From an uncultured Gammaproteobacteria bacterium (GTDB lineage: Bacteria; Pseudomonadota; Gammaproteobacteria; SZUA-229), in the NCBI GenBank assembly GCA_913065105.1, contig CAJXZZ010000015.1:1-44361 (forward strand): a stretch of 44,361 nucleotides of DNA, given 5' to 3'. This document shows positions 8,147 through 16,164 of this stretch, one piece after another. The translations under genes and the position numbers were made by a program. Numbering within the stretch: the stretch's first letter is position 1; the number at the start of each line of letters is the position of its first letter. The notes below the pieces were generated by a model, which was not told the origin of the DNA, did no database searches, and was given only the letters and a program-made list of their open reading frames with translations.

Positions 8147-10141
8147 TTACCTGTCTACCCTGGGTAATACTAATACAACTTCCACTCCCTGTTTATCTCT
8201 CTGATTAGTTATCTGTAATTGCCCATGATGAAATTGTGCAATTTTATACGCTACGTATAAACCAATACCTAAATGAGGTGTTTCCGTTTTAACCGATCGA
8301 TGCGAGATCATTCCCTGAAAAAGAACATCCAATCGTTGCTGCGGTATAGTCTCACCTGTGTTTTTTACGCGAATAATGACTTGTCCAGCATGATTCATAT
8401 CAAGCTGAAACGAAATTTCTGATTCTGGCAATGCAAAATCGATTGCATTATCCTTAAGTTTATCAAGCAGCTGAACGATACGAAGGTCATTGCCCCGTAC
8501 ATAGACACCACTGTGATCACCATGATAACGCAGTATCGAATCTTCATGTTTAAGTTGTGAGTTGTACACATACTCAGTCAATAAAGCCGCTATATCAAAC
8601 GAGTCGATATCATCATGTCTTAATGCTTCATCGATACTTGCGGCTTCTGTCAGACTTGAGACGATGAGCTGTAGTTGTCCGATGGCATTACAGGCAGCAC
8701 TGATACCAGGCGTCAGCTCGGATGAATCACCCTGGTGTTGCGTCAAATCCTGTTTCTGCAGGTTCTGCAACGACATACTGATTGTATTTACCGGGTTCAA
8801 TATTTCATGACGCAACATCCTTGGCACTGTTTCCAGGAAAGTGGCGTAACTGTTTAATTTGTCCAGCAGCGATGAAAAACTTCGCGCTAATTCTCCGATC
8901 TCGTCCTTGTTTTCAACATCGGTCAAATCGATGTGCCTGATAAATCGGCCGCTTTCATCAATCAGTGATGCAGTCTGATTTTTCAGCCGATTGATACGAA
9001 ATGCCAGCCAGGTACTAAAGATAAATAAACCGATAATGACCAGAAAAAACAAAGCCAGTGTTGCAAGAATAATATCGACCAGAGTATCGCGATGCCGTGA
9101 AAGTATATGTCTACTATTATTACCCACCAGTACTGCGCCAATGATTTCATCACCATCAGACACTGGATGCGAGGCAACAATTAAAGTTTCATCGTCTTCT
9201 TCAATACCGGTTACCTGCCCAATTCCTGCCAATACATTATTCGTCCACTTTTCACTCACTTTATCCTTTGACTGACAAAAAGAAGAACTTAGCTGTTGAC
9301 CGCCTATCACTGCACGAATACGACGATACTTATCGATAACGCATATACGTGAATCGAACTCACTCAAATTTTTAATAACGCTGCTTATTTCCTGAGACTG
9401 AAATAACAGTGGATTTAGCGCATTATTAACTGACCGGTTCGTTGAAACGATAGTGTCTGGGTTACGTTCGTTTTCACCGAACACATCGACGATACTCAAC
9501 GATAAGCGATGATTAGGCTCCAACCACTTTCTAGGTAATTTAAGTTCAACATCGTAACCGGAAGCAGTTTCACGCCAGACAGCATTTACTGCATTGATAT
9601 GCTGACCATTCTTCCATATTTTCCAGTCTTTAGTTACCTCATAGACACTGACATTACCCTGGCCTTCGGTGAGCAAGACCAGACGTCTATGTTTATTATC
9701 TCTATCAAGATATTCAAGTCTTATGTGATCGCTGGAATCCAGTGGGATATACCGCGGATTTCGGTAAACAATATTTTTGTCTTTTACTTTCAGGTAAGCA
9801 TATAAATATTTTTCATCGTCAACCAGCAACAATGAGAGTGAAGCATTTCCGTAAGAAGTAAACTGTTGCCTGAGTCGGTACCAGTCTTCATCGTCACCGT
9901 CATAACCATCAACACTTATATTCTGTTTTATCGGGTAAACATAGTGCGCATTTTTATCAACGTCAAAAAAACTGGTATAACCTTTTAATGCCGTGGCTAT
10001 CGCAGAAGCCACCATCGACTGCGCCTCTTCCTGACCCTGTAATAATGACTGTTCGATTTTTCCTATGAAATGAAAACCGAACCAGGGTAACAGCACCAAA
10101 AATATCGAACTAAATATAAATAATCGCGTAGCTAACTTCAT
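8147..10141 (-). CDS. pdsS: Dedicated sortase system sensor histidine kinase
   Basis: 664 residues. It has a membrane segment at about 7-27, an extracytoplasmic sensor region of about 320 residues, a second membrane segment at about 355-378, HAMP, then the kinase core. The phospho-accepting His is His445 in RHEILNPVNTI; the ATP-binding N box reads KDNAIDFA and the G box GIGLYVAYKIAQ. The sensor begins with ISVDGYDGDDEDW and YLYAYLKVKD, which looks like a carbohydrate-binding-type beta sandwich, a hallmark of the proteobacterial dedicated sortase kinase family. Its ATG overlaps the stop of the regulator gene by ATGA, so the pair is translationally coupled. It faces the other sortase-system genes. 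Confidence 0.88.
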   Translation of the reverse strand: MKLATRLFIFSSIFLVLLPWFGFHFIGKIEQSLLQGQEEAQSMVASAIATALKGYTSFFDVDKNAHYVYPIKQNISVDGYDGDDEDWYRLRQQFTSYGNASLSLLLVDDEKYLYAYLKVKDKNIVYRNPRYIPLDSSDHIRLEYLDRDNKHRRLVLLTEGQGNVSVYEVTKDWKIWKNGQHINAVNAVWRETASGYDVELKLPRKWLEPNHRLSLSIVDVFGENERNPDTIVSTNRSVNNALNPLLFQSQEISSVIKNLSEFDSRICVIDKYRRIRAVIGGQQLSSSFCQSKDKVSEKWTNNVLAGIGQVTGIEEDDETLIVASHPVSDGDEIIGAVLVGNNSRHILSRHRDTLVDIILATLALFFLVIIGLFIFSTWLAFRINRLKNQTASLIDESGRFIRHIDLTDVENKDEIGELARSFSSLLDKLNSYATFLETVPRMLRHEILNPVNTISMSLQNLQKQDLTQHQGDSSELTPGISAACNAIGQLQLIVSSLTEAASIDEALRHDDIDSFDIAALLTEYVYNSQLKHEDSILRYHGDHSGVYVRGNDLRIVQLLDKLKDNAIDFALPESEISFQLDMNHAGQVIIRVKNTGETIPQQRLDVLFQGMISHRSVKTETPHLGIGLYVAYKIAQFHHGQLQITNQRDKQGVEVVLVLPRVDR

Positions 10142-10839
10142 TCACACGACCATTGATAACCAAAACCATAACGTGTTTTTATGCACTGGAAATCTTCGTC
10201 CACTTTTTTGAATTTTTTTCGGATGTGTAATATATGAGTATTGATCGTATTATCCTCAACCACGCCCTGTCGAGTCGCTTTAATAAGCTCATCGACACTT
10301 ACTGGCTCGTCTGCCTCAGTCATGGCCGCTACTATTGAAAATTCGGTTGGTGTTAAATTTAGTTCCTTCTTTTTCCAGAAACACTGCATCGACTTTGTAT
10401 TGATATCTAGCTCGCCCGTTTTTTTATTATTTACATTATTGTTTGTATTGACTGCTGACTGTTTGATCTGGAAAAAAGATTCTATGCGTACAATGAGATA
10501 CTCTAAAGAGACCGGTTTGGTCTGATAATCCCACGCGCCTAGTTGCAAACCGTAAATTTTGTCTAATTCATCACCACGACTGGTAAGAAATATAATCGGC
10601 AAACCTGCATCGCGTTGTTTGAGATAACGACAGATTTCATAACCGCCACCAACTTCTGCATTTAAAGTAATGTCTAGAATAGCCAGATCCGGCAGATCAA
10701 TTTCAAAGGCATCAACCGCCTGCTGCCTATCTTCATACTCTCTTATATCGTAGTCCTGCGCTCTCAACGCATCCGCATAATAACTACGTTGCTGCGCATC
10801 ATCTTCAACGATGGCGATGGTTTGTTTCACTAACAACAT
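10138..10839 (-). CDS. pdsR: Dedicated sortase system response regulator (OmpR family)
   Basis: 233 residues. Receiver domain: acidic pocket VEDD (11-14), phospho-acceptor Asp56 (LAILDITLN), Thr86 and Lys108. A C-terminal winged helix follows (LNLTPTEFSIVAAM..., ending GFGYQWSCE), typical of OmpR/PhoB regulators. Start choice is uncertain: the Shine-Dalgarno AAGAGG directly abuts the ATG, so translation may really begin at the in-frame TTG or GTG 6-9 bases downstream. Divergent from pdsO, whose upstream region contains three 11-bp-phased CTCCAT repeats that are a natural target for this regulator. Confidence 0.88.
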   Translation of the reverse strand: MLLVKQTIAIVEDDAQQRSYYADALRAQDYDIREYEDRQQAVDAFEIDLPDLAILDITLNAEVGGGYEICRYLKQRDAGLPIIFLTSRGDELDKIYGLQLGAWDYQTKPVSLEYLIVRIESFFQIKQSAVNTNNNVNNKKTGELDINTKSMQCFWKKKELNLTPTEFSIVAAMTEADEPVSVDELIKATRQGVVEDNTINTHILHIRKKFKKVDEDFQCIKTRYGFGYQWSCE

Positions 10840-10908
10840 CCTCTTATTTTAATAACATTGTGGCTAATTTAGCTGATATCAGTTGTCATTGTCGAATTGA
10901 GAAGCAAT

Positions 10909-10941
10909 CTCCATTTTTTCTCCATATTTCCTCCATCCACT
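10909..10941 (+). promoter_or_regulatory. Three CTCCAT direct repeats at exact 11-bp period (probable response-regulator site)
   Basis: CTCCAT starts at 10909, 10920 and 10931. Tandem direct repeats with 11-bp phasing are the way OmpR/PhoB-type regulators bind DNA. The array lies in the 192-base gap between pdsR (minus) and pdsO (plus), about 90-120 bases before the pdsO start. Assignment to PdsR is inference from family and position. Confidence 0.55.
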
Positions 10942-11031
10942 GCCAAAGATTGGACCACAAACAATTGTTGTAATAGCAGCGTGGAAACACAGAACAGTTA
11001 CAACACAATCACACAACCATTGGAGAGAACA

Positions 11032-11961
11032 ATGAAAAAAACCTTATTAAACATGGCTGTATCAGTAGCACTTACAAGTGCTGTATTTTCTGCATCAGCG
11101 CTATCAACTCAGGTTTATGCCAGTACCTTTAACACTACTGACAATGATAGCAGTAACAGCAAAACAACTGAAACCTACATGCTTCCTGGCATGGGGGCAG
11201 GTGCTGCAACAGGCGCGGCAATAGCTGGACCTGTCGGCCTGTTAATCGGTGGCATTATCGGTGCCGTCGTCGGCTCTAATCAGGAAGTCAGTCAGCCACA
11301 GGAAACCCCAGCACATGATGTTGTAAGTAACGCATCACAGAATGAAAACAGTAACGAGAGCGGTCACTTAGCAAAAGCTGATAGTGGCGATACTGATAAA
11401 AACATTCAAGTCGCTCAGATAGGTCCAATAAACACCGTTGTCGATGATCAGATCAACACAGCACAGGAGAAATTAATGAATATTCTAGTCACTGACCTTA
11501 GTCTTGATGTCTATTTCCGATCAGGCAGTACCGAGATTGAAAAGTTCTACCCTGCTCGTCTGTCGGCTATTGCCGACTTGATAAACACCATGGATAAATT
11601 AGAACTGCATCTCGATGGATATACCGATCGTCGTGGCGATAAGTCAAAAAATATCGCTCTGGCAAATGAACGTGTGGAAAAAGTCCGTCAACAGTTGATC
11701 GATGCAGGTGTTGATGACAACCGTATTTTCAGCAGAGCCTATGGTGAGATAAAGATGGTATCAAATGCAGGTGATCTTGAAGCTTACACCTTTGATCGCA
11801 AAGTCGTGATCCGTTTTGAACGTACAAACAAGAATTCAATTCAGTCAATGACAACGGCGCTTTCAGAAACAGATACTGATGCCAAAAATGATCAGAAAAC
11901 GGTTTCGACTGTCGGATCAAAACTTAACCCTGTGGTTGCAGACGTTAGCAACCGGTTTTGA
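11032..11961 (+). CDS. pdsO: Sortase-associated OmpA-like protein
   Basis: 309 residues from the ATG preceded by GGAGAG. An in-frame extension upstream to 10897 is rejected because it would precede the signal peptide MKKTLLNMAVSVALTSAVFSASA. Domains: signal peptide; a glycine-zipper segment (GMGAGAATGAAIAGPVGLLIGG, about residues 55-80) that may insert in membrane; a polar linker; then an OmpA-type peptidoglycan-binding domain (about 160-265) with VYFRSGSTEIE, HLDGYTDRRGD and NIALANERVEKVRQQLIDAG. This matches PdsO of the dedicated sortase system. The stop codon lies inside a small palindrome (CCGGTTT-TG-AAACCGG, 11952-11967). Confidence 0.85.
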   Translation: MKKTLLNMAVSVALTSAVFSASALSTQVYASTFNTTDNDSSNSKTTETYMLPGMGAGAATGAAIAGPVGLLIGGIIGAVVGSNQEVSQPQETPAHDVVSNASQNENSNESGHLAKADSGDTDKNIQVAQIGPINTVVDDQINTAQEKLMNILVTDLSLDVYFRSGSTEIEKFYPARLSAIADLINTMDKLELHLDGYTDRRGDKSKNIALANERVEKVRQQLIDAGVDDNRIFSRAYGEIKMVSNAGDLEAYTFDRKVVIRFERTNKNSIQSMTTALSETDTDAKNDQKTVSTVGSKLNPVVADVSNRF

Positions 11962-12023
11962 AACCGGCTGAGTCAGTAACGAGACCCAGCAGACAAAACG
12001 ATATAAAAATAAGTGGTGCGACT

Positions 12024-12332
12024 ATGAGTTATGCCGATGTTTTCACTAGCGATCCTGGTTTTCATCTGACAAACCACGCAATGGAAAGATCTCAACAGCG
12101 CTGTATTCCGCCACTTATTATCCACTGGTTATGTCAGTACGGCAAACGCAAACGAAGTATTAACGGAACGACAGTGTGTTACTTCGATAGAAAAAGTTTG
12201 CGCCTTATTGCATCAGATGTCGGCCATATCATAGTAAGACGATTAGCCAGCCTGATGAACAGCTACCTGGTGATATCGGGAAATAAAATCCTCACTGTTG
12301 GTCATCGTTACAAACGAATTAAAAATTTCTAA
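12024..12332 (+). CDS. Small DUF4258-like protein inside the sortase operon
   Basis: 102 residues from the ATG at 12024; the frame can be extended upstream to a TTG at 11958, which would give 124 residues. The core HLTNHAMERSQQRCIPPLIIHWLCQYG resembles the HAxxRxxQR helix of DUF4258 proteins, and the rest forms predicted strands (TTVCYFDRKSLRLIA, YLVISGNKILTVGHRY). No signal peptide, so it is cytosolic. DUF4258 proteins are toxin-like or of unknown function, and no antitoxin partner is visible. Position between pdsO and the sortase target is unexpected. Start codon has only a weak Shine-Dalgarno. Confidence 0.7.
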   Translation: MSYADVFTSDPGFHLTNHAMERSQQRCIPPLIIHWLCQYGKRKRSINGTTVCYFDRKSLRLIASDVGHIIVRRLASLMNSYLVISGNKILTVGHRYKRIKNF

Positions 12333-12346
12333 TACAAGCCAATTTT

Positions 12347-12376
12347 TAGCTGGCACACAGATAAGTGTGCCAGCTA
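12347..12376 (+). promoter_or_regulatory. Perfect 12-bp hairpin just before the sortase-target ribosome-binding site
   Basis: TAGCTGGCACAC, loop AGATAA, GTGTGCCAGCTA. No T run follows; instead the Shine-Dalgarno GGAG comes directly after (12378-12381) and the start codon is at 12390. It may be an RNA processing or stability element that separates expression of the upstream genes from the target/sortase pair, or a translation control hairpin. Confidence 0.6.
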
Positions 12377-12389
12377 TGGAGCAAGTGAT

Positions 12390-14528
12390 ATGAACACCGT
12401 CAACACCTATTATTGCCAAACGTTTAAAACAAAACAGACAAGCTGTTCGAAAATAGTAAATTTTATTCATAAAACACTGATTGTTATCTGTGTATATCTG
12501 ATCTTCGGTTTGCTGTTTCAGTATGTGTATGCCGGCAGCAATGAAACCCCTGATCCCTACCAGTCACAACATGGTGCAGTATGGTTACTGCCTGAAAATG
12601 GTGTTTATATCGAAGCCATGCAGGTGCAGACCGATGTTGACTATGAAGTGATCGCTTCCATCGCCAGGGCAAAAGTTAAACAACGCTTTAAAAACAGCAG
12701 TTCATTATGGGCTGAAGGCATTTATGTTTTCCCGTTACCAGAAAATGCAGCGGTTGATCATTTTAGAATGATCATCGGCGAGCGGGTTATTGAAGGTCAG
12801 GTAAAAGAGCGTGTCGCGGCTAAAAAAACCTATGAGTTAGCAAAATCAGCAGGTAAAAAAGCCAGCCTTATCGAACAGCAGCGGCCTAACGTATTTACCA
12901 CATCGCTGGCCAATATTGCGCCCGGAGAAGAGATAATCGTCGAGTTCGAATTTCAACAGCTGCTGGATTATAAAGATGACAGTTATCGTTTGCGCTTCCC
13001 TATGGTCGTGGGACCCCGCTATCATCCTGGCGCACCATCATTGCAAGACCTGATCGATCCTGACGCAGACAAAACAAGCGTCTACACAGAAACCGACCCA
13101 GTCGCTAACGACCATAACCCAACACGCATCCATGTATTACTTGATGCGGGTGTCAGTTTATATGACCTAAGCAGTTCTTATCATCGTATCAATATCAATC
13201 AGAGCAGTGATACCCGTTACATCATTTCAACCATTGGTGAAAATATTGTTAGTGATCGTGATTTTGAACTGGTATGGAAACCGCAATTAAATAATGACCC
13301 GCAACTGTCTGCCTTTAATGAAAAGGTTAACAACAGCGAACGTGATACCAGCAACTACACCATGGTGACATTACTGCCACCTGACCTCAGTCAGCTGCAA
13401 CAAAAGATACAGGCACGTGATGTGATTTTTGTTATCGATGTATCAGGATCGATGGCAGGCACCTCTATCGAACAGGCGAAGGCCGCATTGATCATTGCAC
13501 TGGATGGTCTTAATTCTATCGACCGTTTTAACATCATCTGGTTTAACAATGACAGTGATAGTTTATATCCGAAAGCGGTTACTGCTTCATCGCAATATAA
13601 AGACTACGCGAAACGTTTTATAGCTAAGTTAGAAGCTGGTGGTGGCACAGAGATGTTAGCCGCAATGAAACTGGCACTGTCACCACAGGAATCATTTTCC
13701 CGCTTTCGACAGGTAGTATTTATAACCGATGGCAACATCAGTAATGAAACTGAATTATTTAATATTATTGATAAACAGCTAGGCGACAGCCGTTTATTTA
13801 CTATCGGTATAGGTTCTGCGCCCAACGCTTATTTTATGCGTAAAGCCGCACAACAGGGTCGCGGCACATTCACCTATATCGGTGATATAAATGAAGTGCA
13901 CAAAAAAACCACGGCATTGTTTAAAAAACTTGAAACACCGGCACTGGTTAATATCCAACTGCAGATGGACGATCTACATACAGATGATAATGAATATGAA
14001 ATATTCCCCAAAGTAATACCTGACTTATATGCCGGTGAAACCGCCAGCATTTTAATAAAAAGTAAAAAAATGCCTGAAAACATTACTCTGAGAGGTGATT
14101 ATGGCAACACCGAATGGCAAAACAGCGCACCTTTAAAAACCACTTCTCAACGTGGTATTCGGGTTGCCTGGGCACGTGAGAAAATATCCGCATTGATGAA
14201 TCAGCACCGTCAGTCAAAAAATGAGGCTGAGTCTGAATCAATTCGACATGAAGTGACCGACACTGCACTGCAGCATCACCTGGTCAGTCGTTATACCAGT
14301 CTGCTAGCCGTAGATGTTACGCCGGTAAATGCCGGAGGTATGTTACATCACGAGCGGATGAAAAATAATCTTCCCTCTGGCTGGAAAAATTCGACATCGG
14401 CTAACGATCTTATGCTGGCACGAGCGGCCACTGGCTCAAAACTTAACTTACTGCTAGCAGTCATCTTCTTCATCAGCGCTGTTTCGCTGTATCGATGGAA
14501 TAAGCAGAGAGATGAGACTCATGCATAA
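12390..14528 (+). CDS. Marine proteobacterial sortase target protein (VIT + von Willebrand A)
   Basis: 712 residues. Long N-terminus with one hydrophobic segment (about 27-48, ending VYAG) acting as signal. Then a VIT domain (about 60-175; GIYVFPLPENAAVDHFRM, QRPNVFTTSLANIAPGEE). The von Willebrand A domain (about 340-520) has a complete metal site: DVSGSM near residue 349, GGGTEM near 417 and FITDGNIS near 446. The C-terminus has a sorting-signal layout: polar LARAATGSKL, hydrophobic LNLLLAVIFFISAVSLY, basic tail RWNKQRDE. The expected LPxTA-like motif is degenerate (LARAATGS). Overlaps the sortase gene by 17 bases, fitting a dedicated one-substrate sortase. Confidence 0.9.
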   Translation: MNTVNTYYCQTFKTKQTSCSKIVNFIHKTLIVICVYLIFGLLFQYVYAGSNETPDPYQSQHGAVWLLPENGVYIEAMQVQTDVDYEVIASIARAKVKQRFKNSSSLWAEGIYVFPLPENAAVDHFRMIIGERVIEGQVKERVAAKKTYELAKSAGKKASLIEQQRPNVFTTSLANIAPGEEIIVEFEFQQLLDYKDDSYRLRFPMVVGPRYHPGAPSLQDLIDPDADKTSVYTETDPVANDHNPTRIHVLLDAGVSLYDLSSSYHRININQSSDTRYIISTIGENIVSDRDFELVWKPQLNNDPQLSAFNEKVNNSERDTSNYTMVTLLPPDLSQLQQKIQARDVIFVIDVSGSMAGTSIEQAKAALIIALDGLNSIDRFNIIWFNNDSDSLYPKAVTASSQYKDYAKRFIAKLEAGGGTEMLAAMKLALSPQESFSRFRQVVFITDGNISNETELFNIIDKQLGDSRLFTIGIGSAPNAYFMRKAAQQGRGTFTYIGDINEVHKKTTALFKKLETPALVNIQLQMDDLHTDDNEYEIFPKVIPDLYAGETASILIKSKKMPENITLRGDYGNTEWQNSAPLKTTSQRGIRVAWAREKISALMNQHRQSKNEAESESIRHEVTDTALQHHLVSRYTSLLAVDVTPVNAGGMLHHERMKNNLPSGWKNSTSANDLMLARAATGSKLNLLLAVIFFISAVSLYRWNKQRDETHA

Positions 14529-15168
14529 ATTATTTTCTAAATACGCAAGAAATCTCAGCACTATTATTATTGTTTTATTATTCTGTGCCAGCCTCTGGCA
14601 ACTTGCAGCAGCGAACTGGATACAGGGCAAGGCTATTGTTGCACAACAACTGCTTAATTCATCCTGGAATAAAACACTGGCCAATACAGAACCGGTCGAT
14701 ACACATACGCCCGTTTTCCACAGACCATGGCCATGGGCAGATACCTGGCCGGTGGCAAAACTAATCGTGCCTCACTATGGTATTGAACAGATTATTCTTG
14801 CGGGTGATAGCGGCAGCAGCCTGGCTTTCGGGCCGGGTTACTCACTGGCCAGCGCGGCACCAAACTCGACCGGTACGACCATGATCAGCGGCCATCGAGA
14901 TACCCACTTTAGTTTTCTCAAAAAGCTGAAATTAAACGATACCCTATTGATTCAAACCACTGATAAAACTATCCGCTACCAAATTCATGATATGCAAGTT
15001 GTTGATAGTACTTCATTTATGCTACAGCAAGATGACGATGGACAATCACTGGTACTCGTCACCTGTTATCCATTTGATGCGCTTACTTCGGGAGGCTCAT
15101 CCCGCTACCTGGTTTACGCAACAGCACAAGCCACAGAAAAACGCGTGGCTGACAAGATTAAAATATAA
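14512..15168 (+). CDS. Class GN sortase (dedicated to the adjacent target)
   Basis: 218 residues with an N-terminal membrane anchor (about 15-35). Catalytic triad is visible: His128 in ISGHRDTH, Cys185 in LVTCYPFD, Arg198 in GSSRYLVYA. Sortases cut their substrate at a C-terminal motif and join it to an acceptor; in Gram-negative bacteria the acceptor is not established. The start could be ATG 14512 or ATG 14521; both overlap the target gene, implying coupled translation. Last gene of the sortase-system unit. Confidence 0.92.
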   Translation: MRLMHKLFSKYARNLSTIIIVLLFCASLWQLAAANWIQGKAIVAQQLLNSSWNKTLANTEPVDTHTPVFHRPWPWADTWPVAKLIVPHYGIEQIILAGDSGSSLAFGPGYSLASAAPNSTGTTMISGHRDTHFSFLKKLKLNDTLLIQTTDKTIRYQIHDMQVVDSTSFMLQQDDDGQSLVLVTCYPFDALTSGGSSRYLVYATAQATEKRVADKIKI

Positions 15169-15235
15169 TAAAAACAGGCGCATAGGGATCTTGATGCCTG
15201 GCTACTGAATTTATTTTTTACATTTTAAAAAGAAC

Positions 15236-15276
15236 TTGATGTACATCATAGATAACATCTAGCACAGGAATATAGT
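15236..15276 (+). promoter_or_regulatory. FNR-type class II promoter of the nap operon
   Basis: The box TTGATGTACATCAT (15236-15249) fits the FNR/ANR consensus TTGAT-N4-ATCAA with one mismatch. A -10 hexamer TATAGT lies at 15271-15276. This puts a start near 15283, with the box centred about 41 bases upstream, the standard position for FNR activation. It points to oxygen-limited expression of nap. Confidence 0.75.
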
Positions 15277-15312
15277 TGCTCACCAGAAACGTAATATTTT
15301 TGGTGAAGCTGA

Positions 15313-15810
15313 ATGAATGCACAAGTTAGTCGAATGCAGTTCCTTCGTGGCGATTTCAAAGGAAAAGAAATGCCGCTTCGTCCACCCTGGGCGATTAGCG
15401 AAAGCCTATTCACCGACATCTGCACTAACTGTGGTGATTGTATATCTCAGTGCCCCACACATATCATCAAACAGGCTCGTGCAAACTTCCCTGTAGTCGA
15501 TTTTTCCGCCGGTGAATGTTTATTTTGCGAACAATGTCTTGATGCATGCAAACCACGTGCCTTACTTAAAACAAATGAAAAAAGCACTCCCTGGTCGATC
15601 AAAGCGTCCATAAACAATGATACCTGCATCGCCCATCAGGGTGTGGAATGCCGCAGTTGTTTTGACCCCTGTGAGGCTCGCGCGATAATGATGCCGCCAC
15701 GACTGGGTGGCATTTCAATTCCGATTATCAGCACAGACAGTTGCACCGGTTGTGGCGCCTGTCTATCAGTATGCCCGGTGCAGGCCGTAACCATAGGCCA
15801 GCTACAGTGA
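15313..15810 (+). CDS. napF: Ferredoxin-type protein NapF
   Basis: 165 residues, normal for NapF, a cytoplasmic iron-sulfur protein that helps maturation of NapA. Three classic cluster motifs: CTNCGDCISQCP, CLFCEQCLDACKP and CTGCGACLSVCP near the C-terminus. A further Cys group (CIAHQGVECRSCFDPCEA) carries the longer spacing seen in this family. First gene of the operon; starts after GGTGAAG and just downstream of the FNR-type promoter. Confidence 0.95.
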   Translation: MNAQVSRMQFLRGDFKGKEMPLRPPWAISESLFTDICTNCGDCISQCPTHIIKQARANFPVVDFSAGECLFCEQCLDACKPRALLKTNEKSTPWSIKASINNDTCIAHQGVECRSCFDPCEARAIMMPPRLGGISIPIISTDSCTGCGACLSVCPVQAVTIGQLQ

Positions 15811-15849
15811 GCGTGACACAATGAATTCGATTATAACCAGGATAAAACA

Positions 15850-16080
15850 ATGAATATAAGCGGCGTTCTCGTAAAAGCCTATCCGGAGCATCTACTGTCG
15901 ATCGAGAAAGTTCTCACCACGATGGCAGGCGTAGAAGTACATGGTAACAATAAAGATGGTCGTATCGTGATCACAGTAGAGGATGAGACTGCGAACAACA
16001 TCTCTGACACATTAGTGCAGATACAGGATGTTCCCGGTGTCTTGTCAGCCGCCATGATTTACCACCAGTTTGAAGAATGA
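15850..16080 (+). CDS. napD: NapA chaperone NapD
   Basis: 76 residues. Small ferredoxin-like-fold chaperone that binds the twin-arginine signal of NapA and holds it back until cofactor is loaded. Pattern: MNISGVLVKAYPEHL at the start, GVEVHGNNKDGRIVIT in the middle, and VPGVLSAAMIYHQFEE at the end. It lies 39 bases after napF, preceded by AGGA, and 84 bases before napA. Confidence 0.92.
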   Translation: MNISGVLVKAYPEHLLSIEKVLTTMAGVEVHGNNKDGRIVITVEDETANNISDTLVQIQDVPGVLSAAMIYHQFEE

Positions 16081-16164
16081 CAGTTGAAGATTAATCGTAA
16101 TACATAAATTTAGCCGTACATAAACAGATCAAAGAATAAATACAGGTCAACAGGAGGCCGAGTA

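Noticed and set aside
10897-11031. N-terminal extension of pdsO from 10897
   Set aside because: It precedes a clear signal peptide and runs through the CTCCAT regulatory repeats; the ATG at 11032 has a good Shine-Dalgarno.
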